Shown: piece after piece, positions 52,826 to 62,467 of the stretch
How positions within the stretch are numbered: position 1 is the stretch's first letter
How the letters are laid out: every line of letters begins with the position of its first letter
NCBI RefSeq assembly: GCF_020099395.1
Contig: NZ_CP083590.1
Coordinates: 5,766,001 to 5,830,000 of the forward strand
From: Streptomyces mobaraensis
GTDB lineage: Bacteria; Actinomycetota; Actinomycetes; Streptomycetales; Streptomycetaceae
Direction: 5' to 3'
Length of the DNA stretch: 64,000 nucleotides
Program-made: the position numbers and the translations under genes
The notes under the pieces: generated by a model
Told to the model about the DNA's origin: nothing
What the model saw: the letters and a program-made list of their open reading frames with translations, nothing else
The model's database searches: none

Positions 52826-53977
52826 ATGTCCGACGCCATCGTCCACGGGACGGTAGCCGAGGGGTACGAGCCGGTGCGCGAGGTGTTCGCGGCGACGCTC
52901 GCCGAGGAGCGGGCCGGGCACGCCGCCCAGCTCGCCGCTTACGTGCACGGGCGGCGCGTGGTCGACCTGTGGGGCGGCCCGGAGATCGACGGGGACTCGC
53001 TCACCGGCGTCTTCTCGGCCACCAAGGGCGCCGCCTACCTCGTCGTCGCGCTGCTCGTCCAGGACGGGACGCTGGACCTGGAGCGCGAAGTCCGGCACTA
53101 CTGGCCGGAGTTCGCGGCGGGCGGCAAGGAGCACGTCACCCTGCGGCAGCTCGTCTCCCACCAGGCGGGGCTGGTCGGCGCGGACGGCGGATTCACGCCC
53201 GAGGAACTGCGCGACGACCGCGCGATAGCGGAGCGGCTGGCCGCCCAGCGTCCGTACTGGCGGCCGGGCGCCGCCTTCGGCTACCACGCGTTCGTCATCG
53301 GCGCGCTGACCGGCGAGGTCGTCCGCCGTGCCACCGGGCTGAGCATGCGGGAGGTCTACGAGAAGCGGATCCGCGCCCCGTACGGCATCGACCTCTTCAT
53401 GGGGCTGCCCGAGGAGCACGAGGGGCGGTGGCTCAGCACCCAGCCGATGGACCCGACGCCCGACCAGAAGCGGCAGCGGGCCGCGGCGGGGCACGGGCCG
53501 GACGGGCTGCCGGGCATCGCCTTCAATCAGAACCATCCCCAGGTGCCGACGGTCTTGGAGGAGTTGCCCAATGTGCGGGAGTTCCGGGCCGCCGGGCCCG
53601 CGTCGATCGGCGGGGTCGCCTCCGCGCGGGGGCTGGCCCGGCTGTACGCCGCCGCCGTGAGCGGGGTGGAGGGGCGGGGGATGCTGCTGACACCCGACAT
53701 GGTGGCGCGGGTCGCCGAGATCCAGGCCGCCGGCCACGATCTGGTCGACTGCGAGTACAAGGCGTACGGGCTGGGGTTCGTGGCGGTGTCCGAGCGCTAT
53801 CCCTTCCTGGGGGCGCGGTCCTTCGGTCACAGTGGGGCGGCCGGGGCGCTGGGGTTCGCCGATCCGGGGGCCGGGCTGGCGTTCGGGTACAACCGGCGGC
53901 GGTTCGCGTTCCCGGGCGGGGCGGCGCCGGAGACGGCCGCTCTCGCGAAGGTGATCCGGGAGTGCGCGGTGGGGTGA
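52826..53977 (+). CDS. Serine hydrolase, beta-lactamase family (EstB-like)
   Basis: The 383-aa product is a class C-type serine hydrolase without a signal peptide. The catalytic pair is S64 and K67 (GVFSATKGAAYL) and the tyrosine is Y153 (FGYHAFVIGALTGEVV), with the third box near FGHSGAAGALGFADP. This YxxF rather than YxN arrangement and the lack of export fit the EstB / carboxylesterase branch rather than a true beta-lactamase. GGGGGGA precedes the ATG at 52826. It ends near a copy of the dispersed palindromic repeat. Confidence 0.88.
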   Translation: MSDAIVHGTVAEGYEPVREVFAATLAEERAGHAAQLAAYVHGRRVVDLWGGPEIDGDSLTGVFSATKGAAYLVVALLVQDGTLDLEREVRHYWPEFAAGGKEHVTLRQLVSHQAGLVGADGGFTPEELRDDRAIAERLAAQRPYWRPGAAFGYHAFVIGALTGEVVRRATGLSMREVYEKRIRAPYGIDLFMGLPEEHEGRWLSTQPMDPTPDQKRQRAAAGHGPDGLPGIAFNQNHPQVPTVLEELPNVREFRAAGPASIGGVASARGLARLYAAAVSGVEGRGMLLTPDMVARVAEIQAAGHDLVDCEYKAYGLGFVAVSERYPFLGARSFGHSGAAGALGFADPGAGLAFGYNRRRFAFPGGAAPETAALAKVIRECAVG

Positions 53978-54001
53978 GAGTGGGTCGGGGTGGGGGGAGG
54001 G

Positions 54002-54075
54002 GCGCCCCGGTCCCTCCCCCAGAGGGGGCACCCCCATTCACCGTTTCTCGCGGGGGCTTCCGCCCCCCGCACCCC
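54002..54075. repeat. Dispersed intergenic repeat, partial copy 4
   Basis: The sequence GCCCCGGTCCCTCCCCCAGA (from 54005) and the following CACCCCCATTCACCGTTTCT match one arm of copies 2 and 3, but the complementary arm is missing. It lies between convergent genes. Confidence 0.7.
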
Positions 54076-54085
54076 CCGGCGCACC

Positions 54086-54799
54086 TCATCGCGGTGACAC
54101 GAACCCCGTCTCGTACGCCCTCACCACCGCCTGCGTCCGGTCCCGGACGCCGAGCTTCGCCAGGACCCCGGCCACGTACGTCTTCACCGTCGCCGCGCCC
54201 AGGAACAGCCGTTCCGCGATCTCCGCGTTGGAGAGGCCCTCGGCCATCAGCCGGAGCACCTCCGCCTCGCGCTCGGAGAGGCGGGCGCGGAGGCGGTCGG
54301 CCTCGGCCCGGGTGGTGCGTTCGGTGGCGTGGGCGGCGGCCAGGGCGCGGACCGCGGCCGGGAAGAGGAGGGAGTCGCTGCGGGCCACCAGGCGTACGGC
54401 GTCGACGAGTTCGTCGGCACCGGCCCGTTTCAGGAGGAAGCCGGACGCGCCGGCGCGCAGGGCGTCGTACACGTAGCTGTCGTTCTCGAAGGTCGTGACG
54501 ACGATGACGCGCGGCGGGTCGTCCATGGTCGCCAGGATGCGCTCGGTGGCCCGGATGCCGTCCGCCTCGGGCATGCGGACGTCCATCAGCACGATGTCGG
54601 GGCGCAGGGCACGGGTGACGGACAGGGCCTCGACGCCCGTCGTGGCCTCGCCGACGACCTCCATGCCCGGTTCGGCGTTCAGGATGACGCACAGAGCGGT
54701 GCGGACCATGCGCTCGTCGTCGGCGACGACGATGCGCAGGGTGCCTGCGTCGGTGTCGGTGCCGGCATCGGTCCCGGCGTCCGGGGCGGCCGCGGTCAT
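54086..54799 (-). CDS. NarL/LuxR-type response regulator
   Basis: The 237-aa product has a receiver domain (RIVVADDERMVRTALCVILN, phosphoacceptor Asp in DIVLMDVRMPEADG, and VIVVTTFENDSYVYDALRAG) and a C-terminal LuxR HTH (LSEREAEVLRLMAEGLSNAE, then IAERLFLGAATVKTYVAGVL). It has a short Asp/Thr/Gly-rich N-terminal extension (DAGTDAGTDTDAGT). The ATG at 54799 overlaps the stop of the histidine kinase gene (ATGA). Together they form a classical two-component pair. Confidence 0.93.
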   Translation of the reverse strand: MTAAAPDAGTDAGTDTDAGTLRIVVADDERMVRTALCVILNAEPGMEVVGEATTGVEALSVTRALRPDIVLMDVRMPEADGIRATERILATMDDPPRVIVVTTFENDSYVYDALRAGASGFLLKRAGADELVDAVRLVARSDSLLFPAAVRALAAAHATERTTRAEADRLRARLSEREAEVLRLMAEGLSNAEIAERLFLGAATVKTYVAGVLAKLGVRDRTQAVVRAYETGFVSPR

Positions 54800-56169
54800 C
54801 GGGGGCCGCCGTTCAGCGGCAGGCGGACGGACAGGCGCCATACGCCGTCCCGCGCGCCCGCGGTGCTGGTGCCGCGCAGCAGCCGGGCGCGTTCGGCGAT
54901 GCCGGTCAGTCCGCGGCCGCCGCCGCCACGGGTACGGGCGGGGGCGCGCCCGACGGGGTTCTCCACGGTGACCTCCAGGGTCTCGGTGTCGGTGGTGACG
55001 CTCAGCCGCACGGGCACCGGGCCCGCGTGGCGCAGGGCGTTGGTGAGGCCCTCCTGGACGATCCGGTACGCCTCGCGGGAGACGACGGGCGGCAGCGAGC
55101 CGAGCCCCTCGGGCGCCGTCAGGTCGATCTCGCCGCCGGCCGCGCGGGTGCGTTCCACGAGCGCGTCCAGGCCTGCCAGGGTCGGCGCGGGCGCGGCGGC
55201 GGCCGGGCCGTCCTCGCGCAGCAGGCCGAGGACGGTGTCGAGTTCACCGACGGCCTCGCGCGTGGTCTCCTCGATTGAGGCGAGCGCGCGGCGGGCGAAG
55301 TCGGGGTCGCGGTCGAGGACCCTGCGGGCGGCACTGGCCTGCAGCAGGACCGCGCTCAGCGCGTGCCCGACGGAGTCGTGCAGTTCGCGGGCGAGCCGGT
55401 TGCGGAGGGCGAGTTCGTGGGCCCGGTGTTCGGCCGCCGCCAGTCGGTCCGCCGCCGTCGGGCCGAGGAGGGCGGGCGCGCAGCGCGCCAGCAGGGCGCC
55501 GGCCGCCCGGGAGGTGAGCGCGAGCAGCGCCAGCAGCCCCAGCCCGCAGAGCGGCGCCAGCAGGGGCGGCAGCGGACCGCCGAGGACGCTGAACCAGGGC
55601 AGGCGGCCGGGAGCGTCCGGGTCCAGCAGCGGCATGGTGCACAGGGCGACGGCGGCCGGCGGTGCGGCCAGGGACATGCCGCTGACGACGCCGCCCAGCG
55701 CGAGGTGCAGGGTGAAGTAGAGGGCGGGACGCGCGCGTTCCGACCAGGTGCGGGCCGGGCCGGTGGCGAGGTCGGCCTCGTCGACGCCGCACAGGGCGCG
55801 CGCGATCGTGCTCTCCAGCGGGCGGGCCAGCGGGAAGAGGAGCGCCGAGAGGGCGGCGAGCGGCAGTGCGGCGGCGAAGGTCGTGAACTGGAGGAGGGGG
55901 GAGAGGAACACGTTGGCGCCCTTGCCCCCTCGGACGAGCGACAGCAGCACGTTCGCCAGGAGGAAGTACGGCATCACCAGGGCGCCGCCGATCAGCAGGT
56001 GTACCCAGCGCAGGCGTGCGCGGCGGCCCAGCAGGTCGCGGATCGGCTGGGTGCGTGGGTGCGGGTTGCCGGTGGGGGCGCTTGGCCGGGGCGCGCTTGG
56101 CTCGGGGGCACTTGGCTCTGGCGTGCTTGGTTCGGGGGCGCGCGGTTTCGGGTGCGAGCCGGCCGTCAC
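54796..56169 (-). CDS. Membrane sensor histidine kinase (NarL type)
   Basis: The 457-aa product begins with a Pro/Ala/Ser-rich region with tandem PEPS/PSAP repeats, then several membrane helices (HLLIGGALVMPYFLLANVLL, FAAALPLAALSALLFPLA and others), then the HisKA_3 dimerization helix with the phosphoacceptor His in RNRLARELHDSVGHALSAVL, and the ATPase domain (SREAYRIVQEGLTNALRHAG, then GGGGRGLTGIAERARLLRGT). The start is uncertain; the GTG at 56169 is used here. The cognate regulator overlaps its end. The signal is not known. Confidence 0.9.
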   Translation of the reverse strand: MTAGSHPKPRAPEPSTPEPSAPEPSAPRPSAPTGNPHPRTQPIRDLLGRRARLRWVHLLIGGALVMPYFLLANVLLSLVRGGKGANVFLSPLLQFTTFAAALPLAALSALLFPLARPLESTIARALCGVDEADLATGPARTWSERARPALYFTLHLALGGVVSGMSLAAPPAAVALCTMPLLDPDAPGRLPWFSVLGGPLPPLLAPLCGLGLLALLALTSRAAGALLARCAPALLGPTAADRLAAAEHRAHELALRNRLARELHDSVGHALSAVLLQASAARRVLDRDPDFARRALASIEETTREAVGELDTVLGLLREDGPAAAAPAPTLAGLDALVERTRAAGGEIDLTAPEGLGSLPPVVSREAYRIVQEGLTNALRHAGPVPVRLSVTTDTETLEVTVENPVGRAPARTRGGGGRGLTGIAERARLLRGTSTAGARDGVWRLSVRLPLNGGPR

Positions 56170-56437
56170 GGCGCGGTGCGGGCGTACGAGCGCGCGTGCG
56201 CGGGCGGCCGTGCGCCGGTCGGCGGTCTGTCGATCACGGGCACAGCGTAGGCGACGGGCATACGCCTCGCGGGAGCGAGTTCGTGCCCCGCCGTTCCCCG
56301 CCGCTCCCTCCCACCGCCCACTCGGTGTCAGAACGGATACAGCACCGGACCGATGAGGAGCAGGGACTGGACGGAGCGGTACGGCATGGTCCACTTTCGA
56401 CACCACACGCGACCGCCCGAACACCCGAGGAGTGCAC

Positions 56438-57481
56438 GTGAACGATCTCGAATCCGCCCCGCGGGGCGGCTCCGGCGCACTGGACTCGATATTGCGCATC
56501 GCCTTCGGCTTCCAGGCGTCGAAGGTGCTGTTCACCGCCGTCCGCTTCGGCGTCTTCACCGCGCTGGCCGAAGCACCGCTCACCGCCGGCGAACTGCGCG
56601 CCCGGCTCGGCCTGCACCCGCGCTCCGCCCGTGACTTCTTCGACGCGCTGGTGGCCCTCGGCCTGCTCGACCGCGGTCCCGGCCCCGACGGGCGGTACGC
56701 CAACACCCCCGCCACGGCGCGCTACCTGGACCGCGACAGCCCCGCCTATGTGGGCTGCGCCCTGGAGATGTACGACAACCGGCTCTACGGTTTCTGGGGC
56801 AGCCTCGCCGACGGGCTGCGCACCGGCGAGCCGCAGAACGAGATCAAGGACGGCGGCGAGCTGTTCGGCACCCTCTACAAGGACCCCGAGCGGCTGGCCT
56901 GCTTCCAGCAGGCGATGACCGGGCTCACCATGCGCTCGGCGGACGCCCTCGCCGAGGCCGTGGACTGGTCCGCCCACCGCACCGTCGCCGACATCGGTTG
57001 CGCCGAGGGCGCCATGCTCAGCCACCTCCTCCACCGCCACCCGCACCTGCGCGGCACCGGGCTCGACCTGGAGGCCGTCCGCGGCAACTTCGAGCGTCAC
57101 CGCGAGCGTTGCGGCCCCGCCGACCGGCTGTCGTTCACGGCCGGGGACTTCTTCGCCGACCCGCTGCCCCCCGCCGACGTCCTCCTCTTCGGCCACATCC
57201 TGCACGACTGGGACCTGGCCGCGAAGCGGACGCTGCTGCGCAAGGCGTACGAGGCGCTGCCCGAGGGCGGCCTCGTGGTCATCCACGAGAGCTTCATCGA
57301 CGACGACCGGCGGGAGAACCTGGTCGGGCTGCTCGGCAGCCTCAACATGCTCATCGAGACCCCGGGCGGCTTCGACTGCACCGCCGCCGACTGCCGGGGC
57401 TGGCTGGCGGAGGCCGGGTTCCGGGAGACCTGGTCGCGGCACCTGGCGGGCGCGGAGACGATGGTCGCCGGCCGCAAGTGA
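56438..57481 (+). CDS. SAM-dependent O-methyltransferase, family 2 type
   Basis: The 347-aa product has an N-terminal dimerization domain (LRIAFGFQASKVLFTAVRFG, FTALAEAPLTAGELRARLGL) and a C-terminal SAM domain (TVADIGCAEGAMLSHLLHRH, then DVLLFGHILHDWDLAAKRTL and the closing PGGFDCTAADCRGWLAEAGF). The domain plan is that of aromatic O-methyltransferases, as in polyketide tailoring. GAGGAG precedes the GTG at 56438 by five bases. An amidohydrolase gene follows on the same strand after 166 bases. The substrate is not predictable. Confidence 0.9.
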   Translation: MNDLESAPRGGSGALDSILRIAFGFQASKVLFTAVRFGVFTALAEAPLTAGELRARLGLHPRSARDFFDALVALGLLDRGPGPDGRYANTPATARYLDRDSPAYVGCALEMYDNRLYGFWGSLADGLRTGEPQNEIKDGGELFGTLYKDPERLACFQQAMTGLTMRSADALAEAVDWSAHRTVADIGCAEGAMLSHLLHRHPHLRGTGLDLEAVRGNFERHRERCGPADRLSFTAGDFFADPLPPADVLLFGHILHDWDLAAKRTLLRKAYEALPEGGLVVIHESFIDDDRRENLVGLLGSLNMLIETPGGFDCTAADCRGWLAEAGFRETWSRHLAGAETMVAGRK

Positions 57482-57647
57482 CCGGGCCCTCGGCGGCAGG
57501 CGCCGTGACGGCAAGGACCGTGGTGACAGGGGCGACACTTGCGGTGCCGGATCCGGGCGGGAGACTGGCGGGGATCGATCGCCACCCGCGGACCGGACAC
57601 CTCCGTTCCCCCGGTGGCGCGGGGACGCCTGCCGGACGGGAGAGGAC

Positions 57648-58751
57648 ATGACGCACGACAGCACGGTGCTGCACATCAAGGGACGGGTGCTCACCGGCCC
57701 GGACCCCGACGGCGGGGTGCGCGACGAGATGTGGGTGACCGGCGGCCGGATCACCTTCGAACGCCCGGTGGGCGCGCGGGACGTCACGACCGTCGAGGGC
57801 TGGGCGCTGCCCGGCCTGGTGGACGCCCACTGCCACGTCGGCCTGGACGCGCACGGCGCGGTCGACGCCGCGACCGCCGAGAAGCAGGCGCTGACCGAAC
57901 GGGAGGCCGGCGCCCTGCTGTTGCGCGACGCCGGCTCGCCGTCCGACACCCGCTGGGTCGACGACCGGGAGGACCTCCCGCGCATCATCCGCGCCGGCCG
58001 CCACATCGCCCGTACCCGCCGCTACATCCGCAACTACGCCCACGAGATCGAGCCCGAGGACCTGGTGGCGTACGTGGCGCGGGAGGCGCGGCGCGGCGAC
58101 GGGTGGGTCAAGCTGGTGGGCGACTGGATCGACCGGGAGACCGGCGACCTGGCCGCCTGCTGGCCGCGCGGCGAGGTCGAGGCGGCCATCGCCGAGGCGC
58201 ACCGGCTGGGTGCCCGGGTGACGGCGCACTGCTTCGCCGAGGAGTCGCTGGCGCCGCTGGTGGAGGCCGGGATCGACTGCATCGAGCATGCGACCGGGCT
58301 GACCGAGGAGACGATCCCGCTGTTCGCCGAGCGCGGCGTCGCGATCGTCCCGACACTCGTCAACATCGCCACGTTCCCGCGGCTCGCGGACGGCGGGGAG
58401 CGGAAGTTCCCGCGCTGGGCGGACCACATGCGGCGGCTGCACGAGCGCCGCTACCGGACCGTCGGCGCCGCGTACGACGCGGGCATCCCCGTCTACGTGG
58501 GGACGGACGCGGGCGGCTCGCTCGCCCACGGCCTGGTGGCCCAGGAGGTCGCCGAACTGGTCAAGGCCGGCCTCCCGGCCTCCGCCGCGCTCGCGGCGGC
58601 GGCCTGGGGAGCGCGGGAGTGGCTGGGCCGCCCGGGGCTGGAGGAGGGCGCGCCGGCGGACGTGGTGGTGTACGAGGCGGATCCTCGCGAGGACGTCCGG
58701 GTGCTGGCGGCGCCGCGGCGGGTGATCCTGCGGGGGAGGGTGGTGAGCTGA
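57648..58751 (+). CDS. Metal-dependent amidohydrolase
   Basis: The 367-aa product is an amidohydrolase-superfamily TIM barrel. The first metal site is GLVDAHCHVGLD, the bridging lysine is probably in GWVKLVGDW, further histidines are in VTAHCFAEES and CIEHATGL, and the catalytic aspartate is in YVGTDAGGSLAHG. It resembles the imidazolonepropionase / aryldialkylphosphatase-like branch, but the natural substrate is unknown. The ATG at 57648 follows GGGAGAGGAC. It lies downstream of the methyltransferase gene and may be co-transcribed. Confidence 0.9.
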   Translation: MTHDSTVLHIKGRVLTGPDPDGGVRDEMWVTGGRITFERPVGARDVTTVEGWALPGLVDAHCHVGLDAHGAVDAATAEKQALTEREAGALLLRDAGSPSDTRWVDDREDLPRIIRAGRHIARTRRYIRNYAHEIEPEDLVAYVAREARRGDGWVKLVGDWIDRETGDLAACWPRGEVEAAIAEAHRLGARVTAHCFAEESLAPLVEAGIDCIEHATGLTEETIPLFAERGVAIVPTLVNIATFPRLADGGERKFPRWADHMRRLHERRYRTVGAAYDAGIPVYVGTDAGGSLAHGLVAQEVAELVKAGLPASAALAAAAWGAREWLGRPGLEEGAPADVVVYEADPREDVRVLAAPRRVILRGRVVS

Positions 58752-58957
58752 CGGGCTTCCGTCTGCGAGGTAGGTGCTTCCTCCTGAGGCACATGCTTCG
58801 AACTGGCAGGCGGAAACCACCCGTTGGGGTGAACTCCCTCAAGAACGCTCGCCGTTCACCCGTCCGGGAACGACCATGACGTGGTCGATGCCGACGGCGC
58901 GTGATGTCCCCCATGGCGCGCCGTCGGCTCCTTTCTCTCGTGGGGAGTTCCACACCC

Positions 58958-59953
58958 GTGTCCAGCACCACCAGATCTTCCTTCGGCATGCCCGTTTCCC
59001 GGTCCGCCCGGAGGGCGGTCGCGCCGTCCGCGGCCGCCCTGGCCGCGTTCTCAGCGGTCGCGGCCGGTGCCGTACCCGCCCACGCCGCCCCCGCCACCGG
59101 TGACCACCGCACGGGCACGGCCGACGCGGTCGTCCTCCGCGCCGGGCTCGACGTCTCGCTGCTCGACAAGACCGTCCGGGTGCCCGTCAACGCGTCCCTC
59201 GACGACGTCCACGCCCCCGGGAACGCGGCACGGACCGCGCTCTCCGTGCGGGTGGGCGGCGCGGAGCAGGGCCGGCCGGTGGAGCTGCTGCGCGCCGACG
59301 CGGCCACCGCCCGGGCCACGGCCGACGAGCGCGCGGCGACCGGCCGCGCCGAACTCCTCCACGCCAAGGTGCACGTGCCCGGCCTGCCGCTGCTCTCCCT
59401 CGTCGACGTGCGGCAGGTCACGTCGGAGGCGGTCTGCCGGGCCGGACAACGGCCCACGGCGACGTCCAACCTGCTGGGCCCGGTGACCGTGCTCGGGAAG
59501 AAGGTCACGCTGAGCACCGGCGGCACGACCAATGTCGACGTGCCGGGCGTCGGCCGGGTCCGCCTCGACCTGTCGAAGACCGCCACCACCTCGCGCACCG
59601 GGGCCGCGACCGCGCTCGAACTGGCCGTGGACGTCAACCCGTTGAAGCTCGGCGTCGCCGAGGTGCACGGCCGCGTCACCCTCGTCCGGGCCGGCTGCGA
59701 GACCCCGGCCGGCGCCGGAAAGCCGGCCAAGGAACCCCCGGCCCCCGCGAAGCAGTCCCCCGGCAAGGAGGCCACCCACACCTCCGGCACCGACGTCAAG
59801 CCGCAGACCGTCGCCGACAAGCACGACCTCGCCGAGACCGGCGGCTCCTCCGCCACCCCCTGGATCGCCGGAGCGGCCGGCCTGCTCGTCGTCGGAGGCG
59901 GCGGCGCCCTGCTCACCGCCCGCCGCAGGGCGGCGGCGCGGGGGCGCGGCTGA
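58958..59953 (+). CDS. LAETG sortase-anchored surface protein (SCO1860-like)
   Basis: The 331-aa product has a signal peptide (SAAALAAFSAVAAGAVPAHA), a beta-rich body with VVLRAGLDVSLLDKTVRVPV and HAKVHVPGLPLLSLVDVRQV, a Pro/Lys-rich spacer, and the sortase signal LAETG at residues 291-295 followed by a hydrophobic helix and a basic tail (TARRRAAARGRG). It is therefore cell-wall anchored by a class E-type sortase. GGGGAG supports the GTG at 58958; the open frame extends 19 codons upstream. Its role is unknown. Confidence 0.88.
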   Translation: MSSTTRSSFGMPVSRSARRAVAPSAAALAAFSAVAAGAVPAHAAPATGDHRTGTADAVVLRAGLDVSLLDKTVRVPVNASLDDVHAPGNAARTALSVRVGGAEQGRPVELLRADAATARATADERAATGRAELLHAKVHVPGLPLLSLVDVRQVTSEAVCRAGQRPTATSNLLGPVTVLGKKVTLSTGGTTNVDVPGVGRVRLDLSKTATTSRTGAATALELAVDVNPLKLGVAEVHGRVTLVRAGCETPAGAGKPAKEPPAPAKQSPGKEATHTSGTDVKPQTVADKHDLAETGGSSATPWIAGAAGLLVVGGGGALLTARRRAAARGRG

Positions 59954-60137
59954 GAGGACGGAGTAGAGGGCCGGGGCCGGGCAGCGGACGGCCGGTGATC
60001 ACGGCCGGTGGCCACGCCCGGGCCGGCCGCCGCCGACAGACCCGCCCGCTCACCATCCGCGCCGCCGGATGCGGGTGCCGGTGACCGTGCCGGTCGTCAA
60101 CGGGCGGGGCGGGCGGCGCTCCACGCACCCGGCCGCC

Positions 60138-60572
60138 TCAAGCCGGGGCCGCGGCGACGCAGAACTCGTTGCCCTCCGGGTCGGCCATCACCGCATGGTG
60201 CTCCCCGACCTCCGCCAGGACGGTCCCGCCCGCCCGCACCAGCCGCTCGCACTCCGCCCGTATCCGCGCCCACCGTTCGCCGGGGCCGCCGTGCCCCGGC
60301 ACCCGGACGTCGATGTGCAGCCGGTTCTTCGCGGTCTTCGGCTCGGGGACCTTGAGTATGCAGAGCCGGGGGCCGGCGCCGTCGGGGTCGTGGAGCCACG
60401 CGCCGTCGTCCGCCGATCCGTCCTCGGGCAGGCCGAACCGCGCGAGCCACTCCTCGCGGGTGCGGAAGGGGGCGGGCGGCGGCTCGTCCACGTACCCCAG
60501 CGCCGACTTCCAGAAGGCGGCGAGGAGTTGTGCGTCCGCGCAGTCAAGGGTCAGATCGATGCGGGCTGCCAT
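60138..60572 (-). CDS. VOC/glyoxalase superfamily protein
   Basis: The 144-aa product is a single VOC domain (RIDLTLDCADAQLLAAFWKS, then KNRLHIDVRVPGHG and the terminal ADPEGNEFCVAAAPA). It shares the ADPEGNEFC ending with the protein at 19789-20172 and is a second member of the same subfamily. The metal-binding residues are not obvious by reading, so a non-enzymatic binding role is possible. It is upstream of nothing on its strand and is followed by the CobC-like gene's end. Confidence 0.88.
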   Translation of the reverse strand: MAARIDLTLDCADAQLLAAFWKSALGYVDEPPPAPFRTREEWLARFGLPEDGSADDGAWLHDPDGAGPRLCILKVPEPKTAKNRLHIDVRVPGHGGPGERWARIRAECERLVRAGGTVLAEVGEHHAVMADPEGNEFCVAAAPA

Positions 60573-60630
60573 GACAGAACCGTACGGCCCGCCACTGACA
60601 ATCGGCCGTCCCGCGGCGCCGGCGGCGCGC

Positions 60631-61683
60631 TCAGCCCTCCGCCAGGGCCTTCCCCAGTGCCTCCGCGAAGCGGTCCGTCGTGGCGCGGTCGCGGACCGCG
60701 AGGCGGAGGTAGTCGGGGCCCAGGCCGGGGAACGTGTCGCCGCGGCGGACGGCGAAGCCCAGGCCGCGGAGGCGGCTGCGGACCGCCGTGGCGTCCGGGA
60801 GGCGGATGAGGAGGAACGGGCCGGCCGCCGGGGAACACACCGTCACCGACGGGAACATGGAGAGGCGGTACTCCAGGTGGGCCCGGTCCGAGGCGATGCG
60901 GTGGGCCGCGTGGGCGGCCTCCGCGAGGGCCGGGGGCGCGCTGCACGCCTCGGCCGCGACCAGGGCCGGGGAGGACACCGGCCAGAGCGGCTGGGCGCGT
61001 TCGAGGCGGGCGATCGTGCCCGGCGACGCGAGGACGTAGCCGACCCGCAGGCCGGCCAGGCCCCATGTCTTGGTGAGGCTGCGGAGGACGACCAGGCCCG
61101 GCAGGTCCGTACGGGACGCCAGGGACTCGCCCTCGCCCGGCACCGCGTCCATGAACGCCTCGTCCACCACCAGCGTCCGCCCCGGGCGGGCGAGCCGGGC
61201 CAGGGCGGTCGCCGGGTGCAGGACGGACGTGGGGTTGGTCGGGTTGCCGACGACGACCAGGTCGGCGTCGGACGGGACCGCGCGCGGGTCCAGCCGGAAC
61301 CCGTCCGCCGCGTCCAGCACCACCCGTTCCACGCTGTGCCCCGCGTCCCGCAGGGCCGCCTCCGGCTCGGTGAACTGCGGGTGCACCACCACCGGGCGGC
61401 GCGCCGGCAGCGCCCGGGCGAGCAGCACGAACGCCTCCGCCGCGCCGGCCGTCAGCAGCACCCGCTCCTCCGGCAGCCCGTGCCGGGCCGCGACCGCCCG
61501 GCGGGCCGCCCGGCCGTCCGGATAGGCGGCGAGGGTGTCGACGGAGGCGGCGATGCGCTCGCGCAGCCAGCTCGGCGGCGTACCCGCCCGGACGTTGACC
61601 GCCAGGTCCGTCAACTCGTCGCCCATGCCGCGCACTTCGGCGTCCCCGTGGTGGCGCAGGTCGGGCTCGGGGGATATGTGCAT
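60631..61683 (-). CDS. cobC: CobC/Rv2231c-like PLP aminotransferase-fold protein
   Basis: The 350-aa product has the fold type I aminotransferase layout of L-threonine-phosphate decarboxylase CobD/CobC (LAVNVRAGTPPSWLRERIAA, GHSVERVVLDAADGF, the strand LVVVGNPTNPTSVLHPATAL, VVDEAFMDAVPGEG, and the PLP lysine in LRSLTKTWGLAGLRVGYVL). CobC-type proteins provide the aminopropanol phosphate of cobalamin. Other cobalamin genes are not visible nearby, so the exact role is unproven. It ends convergent with the VOC gene upstream and is divergent from the molybdoenzyme operon. Confidence 0.82.
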   Translation of the reverse strand: MHISPEPDLRHHGDAEVRGMGDELTDLAVNVRAGTPPSWLRERIAASVDTLAAYPDGRAARRAVAARHGLPEERVLLTAGAAEAFVLLARALPARRPVVVHPQFTEPEAALRDAGHSVERVVLDAADGFRLDPRAVPSDADLVVVGNPTNPTSVLHPATALARLARPGRTLVVDEAFMDAVPGEGESLASRTDLPGLVVLRSLTKTWGLAGLRVGYVLASPGTIARLERAQPLWPVSSPALVAAEACSAPPALAEAAHAAHRIASDRAHLEYRLSMFPSVTVCSPAAGPFLLIRLPDATAVRSRLRGLGFAVRRGDTFPGLGPDYLRLAVRDRATTDRFAEALGKALAEG

Positions 61684-61942
61684 GGGCGGGGATACCTTCT
61701 CGCTGTGCGGTGTTCCGGCGGCGCTCCGGCGAATGTCCCGGTGGTGTTCCGGTGGGGGAGACGTTACCGGGTTCCGGGAACGCGGATTCCTCGCGGGCCC
61801 TCCCCGTCCGCGCGTGCGGTCCGGCCGCCCGCGTGCGGCCCGGCCGTCGTGTCGCCGCCCCTTCGCGCCGCCTCGGCCATAGGATCGCCCTGCTTCGCCA
61901 TGAATGTCAGATTATGTGGATGTCTGTCCAGCGTGGAGGGTG

Positions 61943-62467
61943 ATGGTGGTGAACGGTTCCGCTGCGGCGGCCGACGGGACGGCCGGGCCCGTCGTCCGGG
62001 TGCCGGTGAGCCTCCGGGTCAACGGCACCGAACGGCGGATCGAGGTGGACACCCGCACCTCACTGCTGGACGCCCTCCGCGACGCCCTGGCCCTGACCGG
62101 CACGAAGAAGGGCTGCGACCAGGGCCAGTGCGGCGCCTGCACGGTGCACCTGGACGGCAGACGGGTGCTCTCCTGCCTCACCCTCGCCGCGAGTGCCGAC
62201 GGGCGCGAGGTCCGGACGATCGAAGGGCTGGAGCGGGACGGCGTACCGCACCCGATGCAGGAGGCGTTCGCCCGCCACGACGCCCTCCAGTGCGGCTACT
62301 GCACCCCCGGCCAGATCATGTCGGCCGTCGCTCTGATCGAGGAGGGCCGGGCCGGCTCGGACGACGACGTCCGCGAGTTCATGAGCGGCAACCTCTGCCG
62401 CTGCGGCGCCTACCCGCACATCGTCGCCGCGATCCGCGACGTGGCCACCGGGGGCCGGCGTGCGTAG
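61943..62467 (+). CDS. Molybdoenzyme [2Fe-2S] subunit (PaoA/XdhC-like)
   Basis: The 174-aa product carries two [2Fe-2S] clusters. The plant-type motif is C58, C63, C66, C78 (GCDQGQCGACTVHLDG and LSCLTL) and the alpha-helical motif is C117, C120, C152, C154 (LQCGYCTPGQ and LCRCGAYP). This is the electron-transfer subunit of xanthine dehydrogenase-family enzymes. The ATG at 61943 is near GGAGGG; GTG codons three and six bases later are alternatives. It overlaps the FAD subunit gene, and the order Fe-S, FAD, Mo follows the PaoABC plan. Confidence 0.92.
   Translation: MVVNGSAAAADGTAGPVVRVPVSLRVNGTERRIEVDTRTSLLDALRDALALTGTKKGCDQGQCGACTVHLDGRRVLSCLTLAASADGREVRTIEGLERDGVPHPMQEAFARHDALQCGYCTPGQIMSAVALIEEGRAGSDDDVREFMSGNLCRCGAYPHIVAAIRDVATGGRRA

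Noticed and set aside
61684..61942. A cobalamin riboswitch upstream of the CobC-like gene
   Set aside because: No B12-box-like sequence or the expected multi-stem leader could be found in the 259-bp gap.
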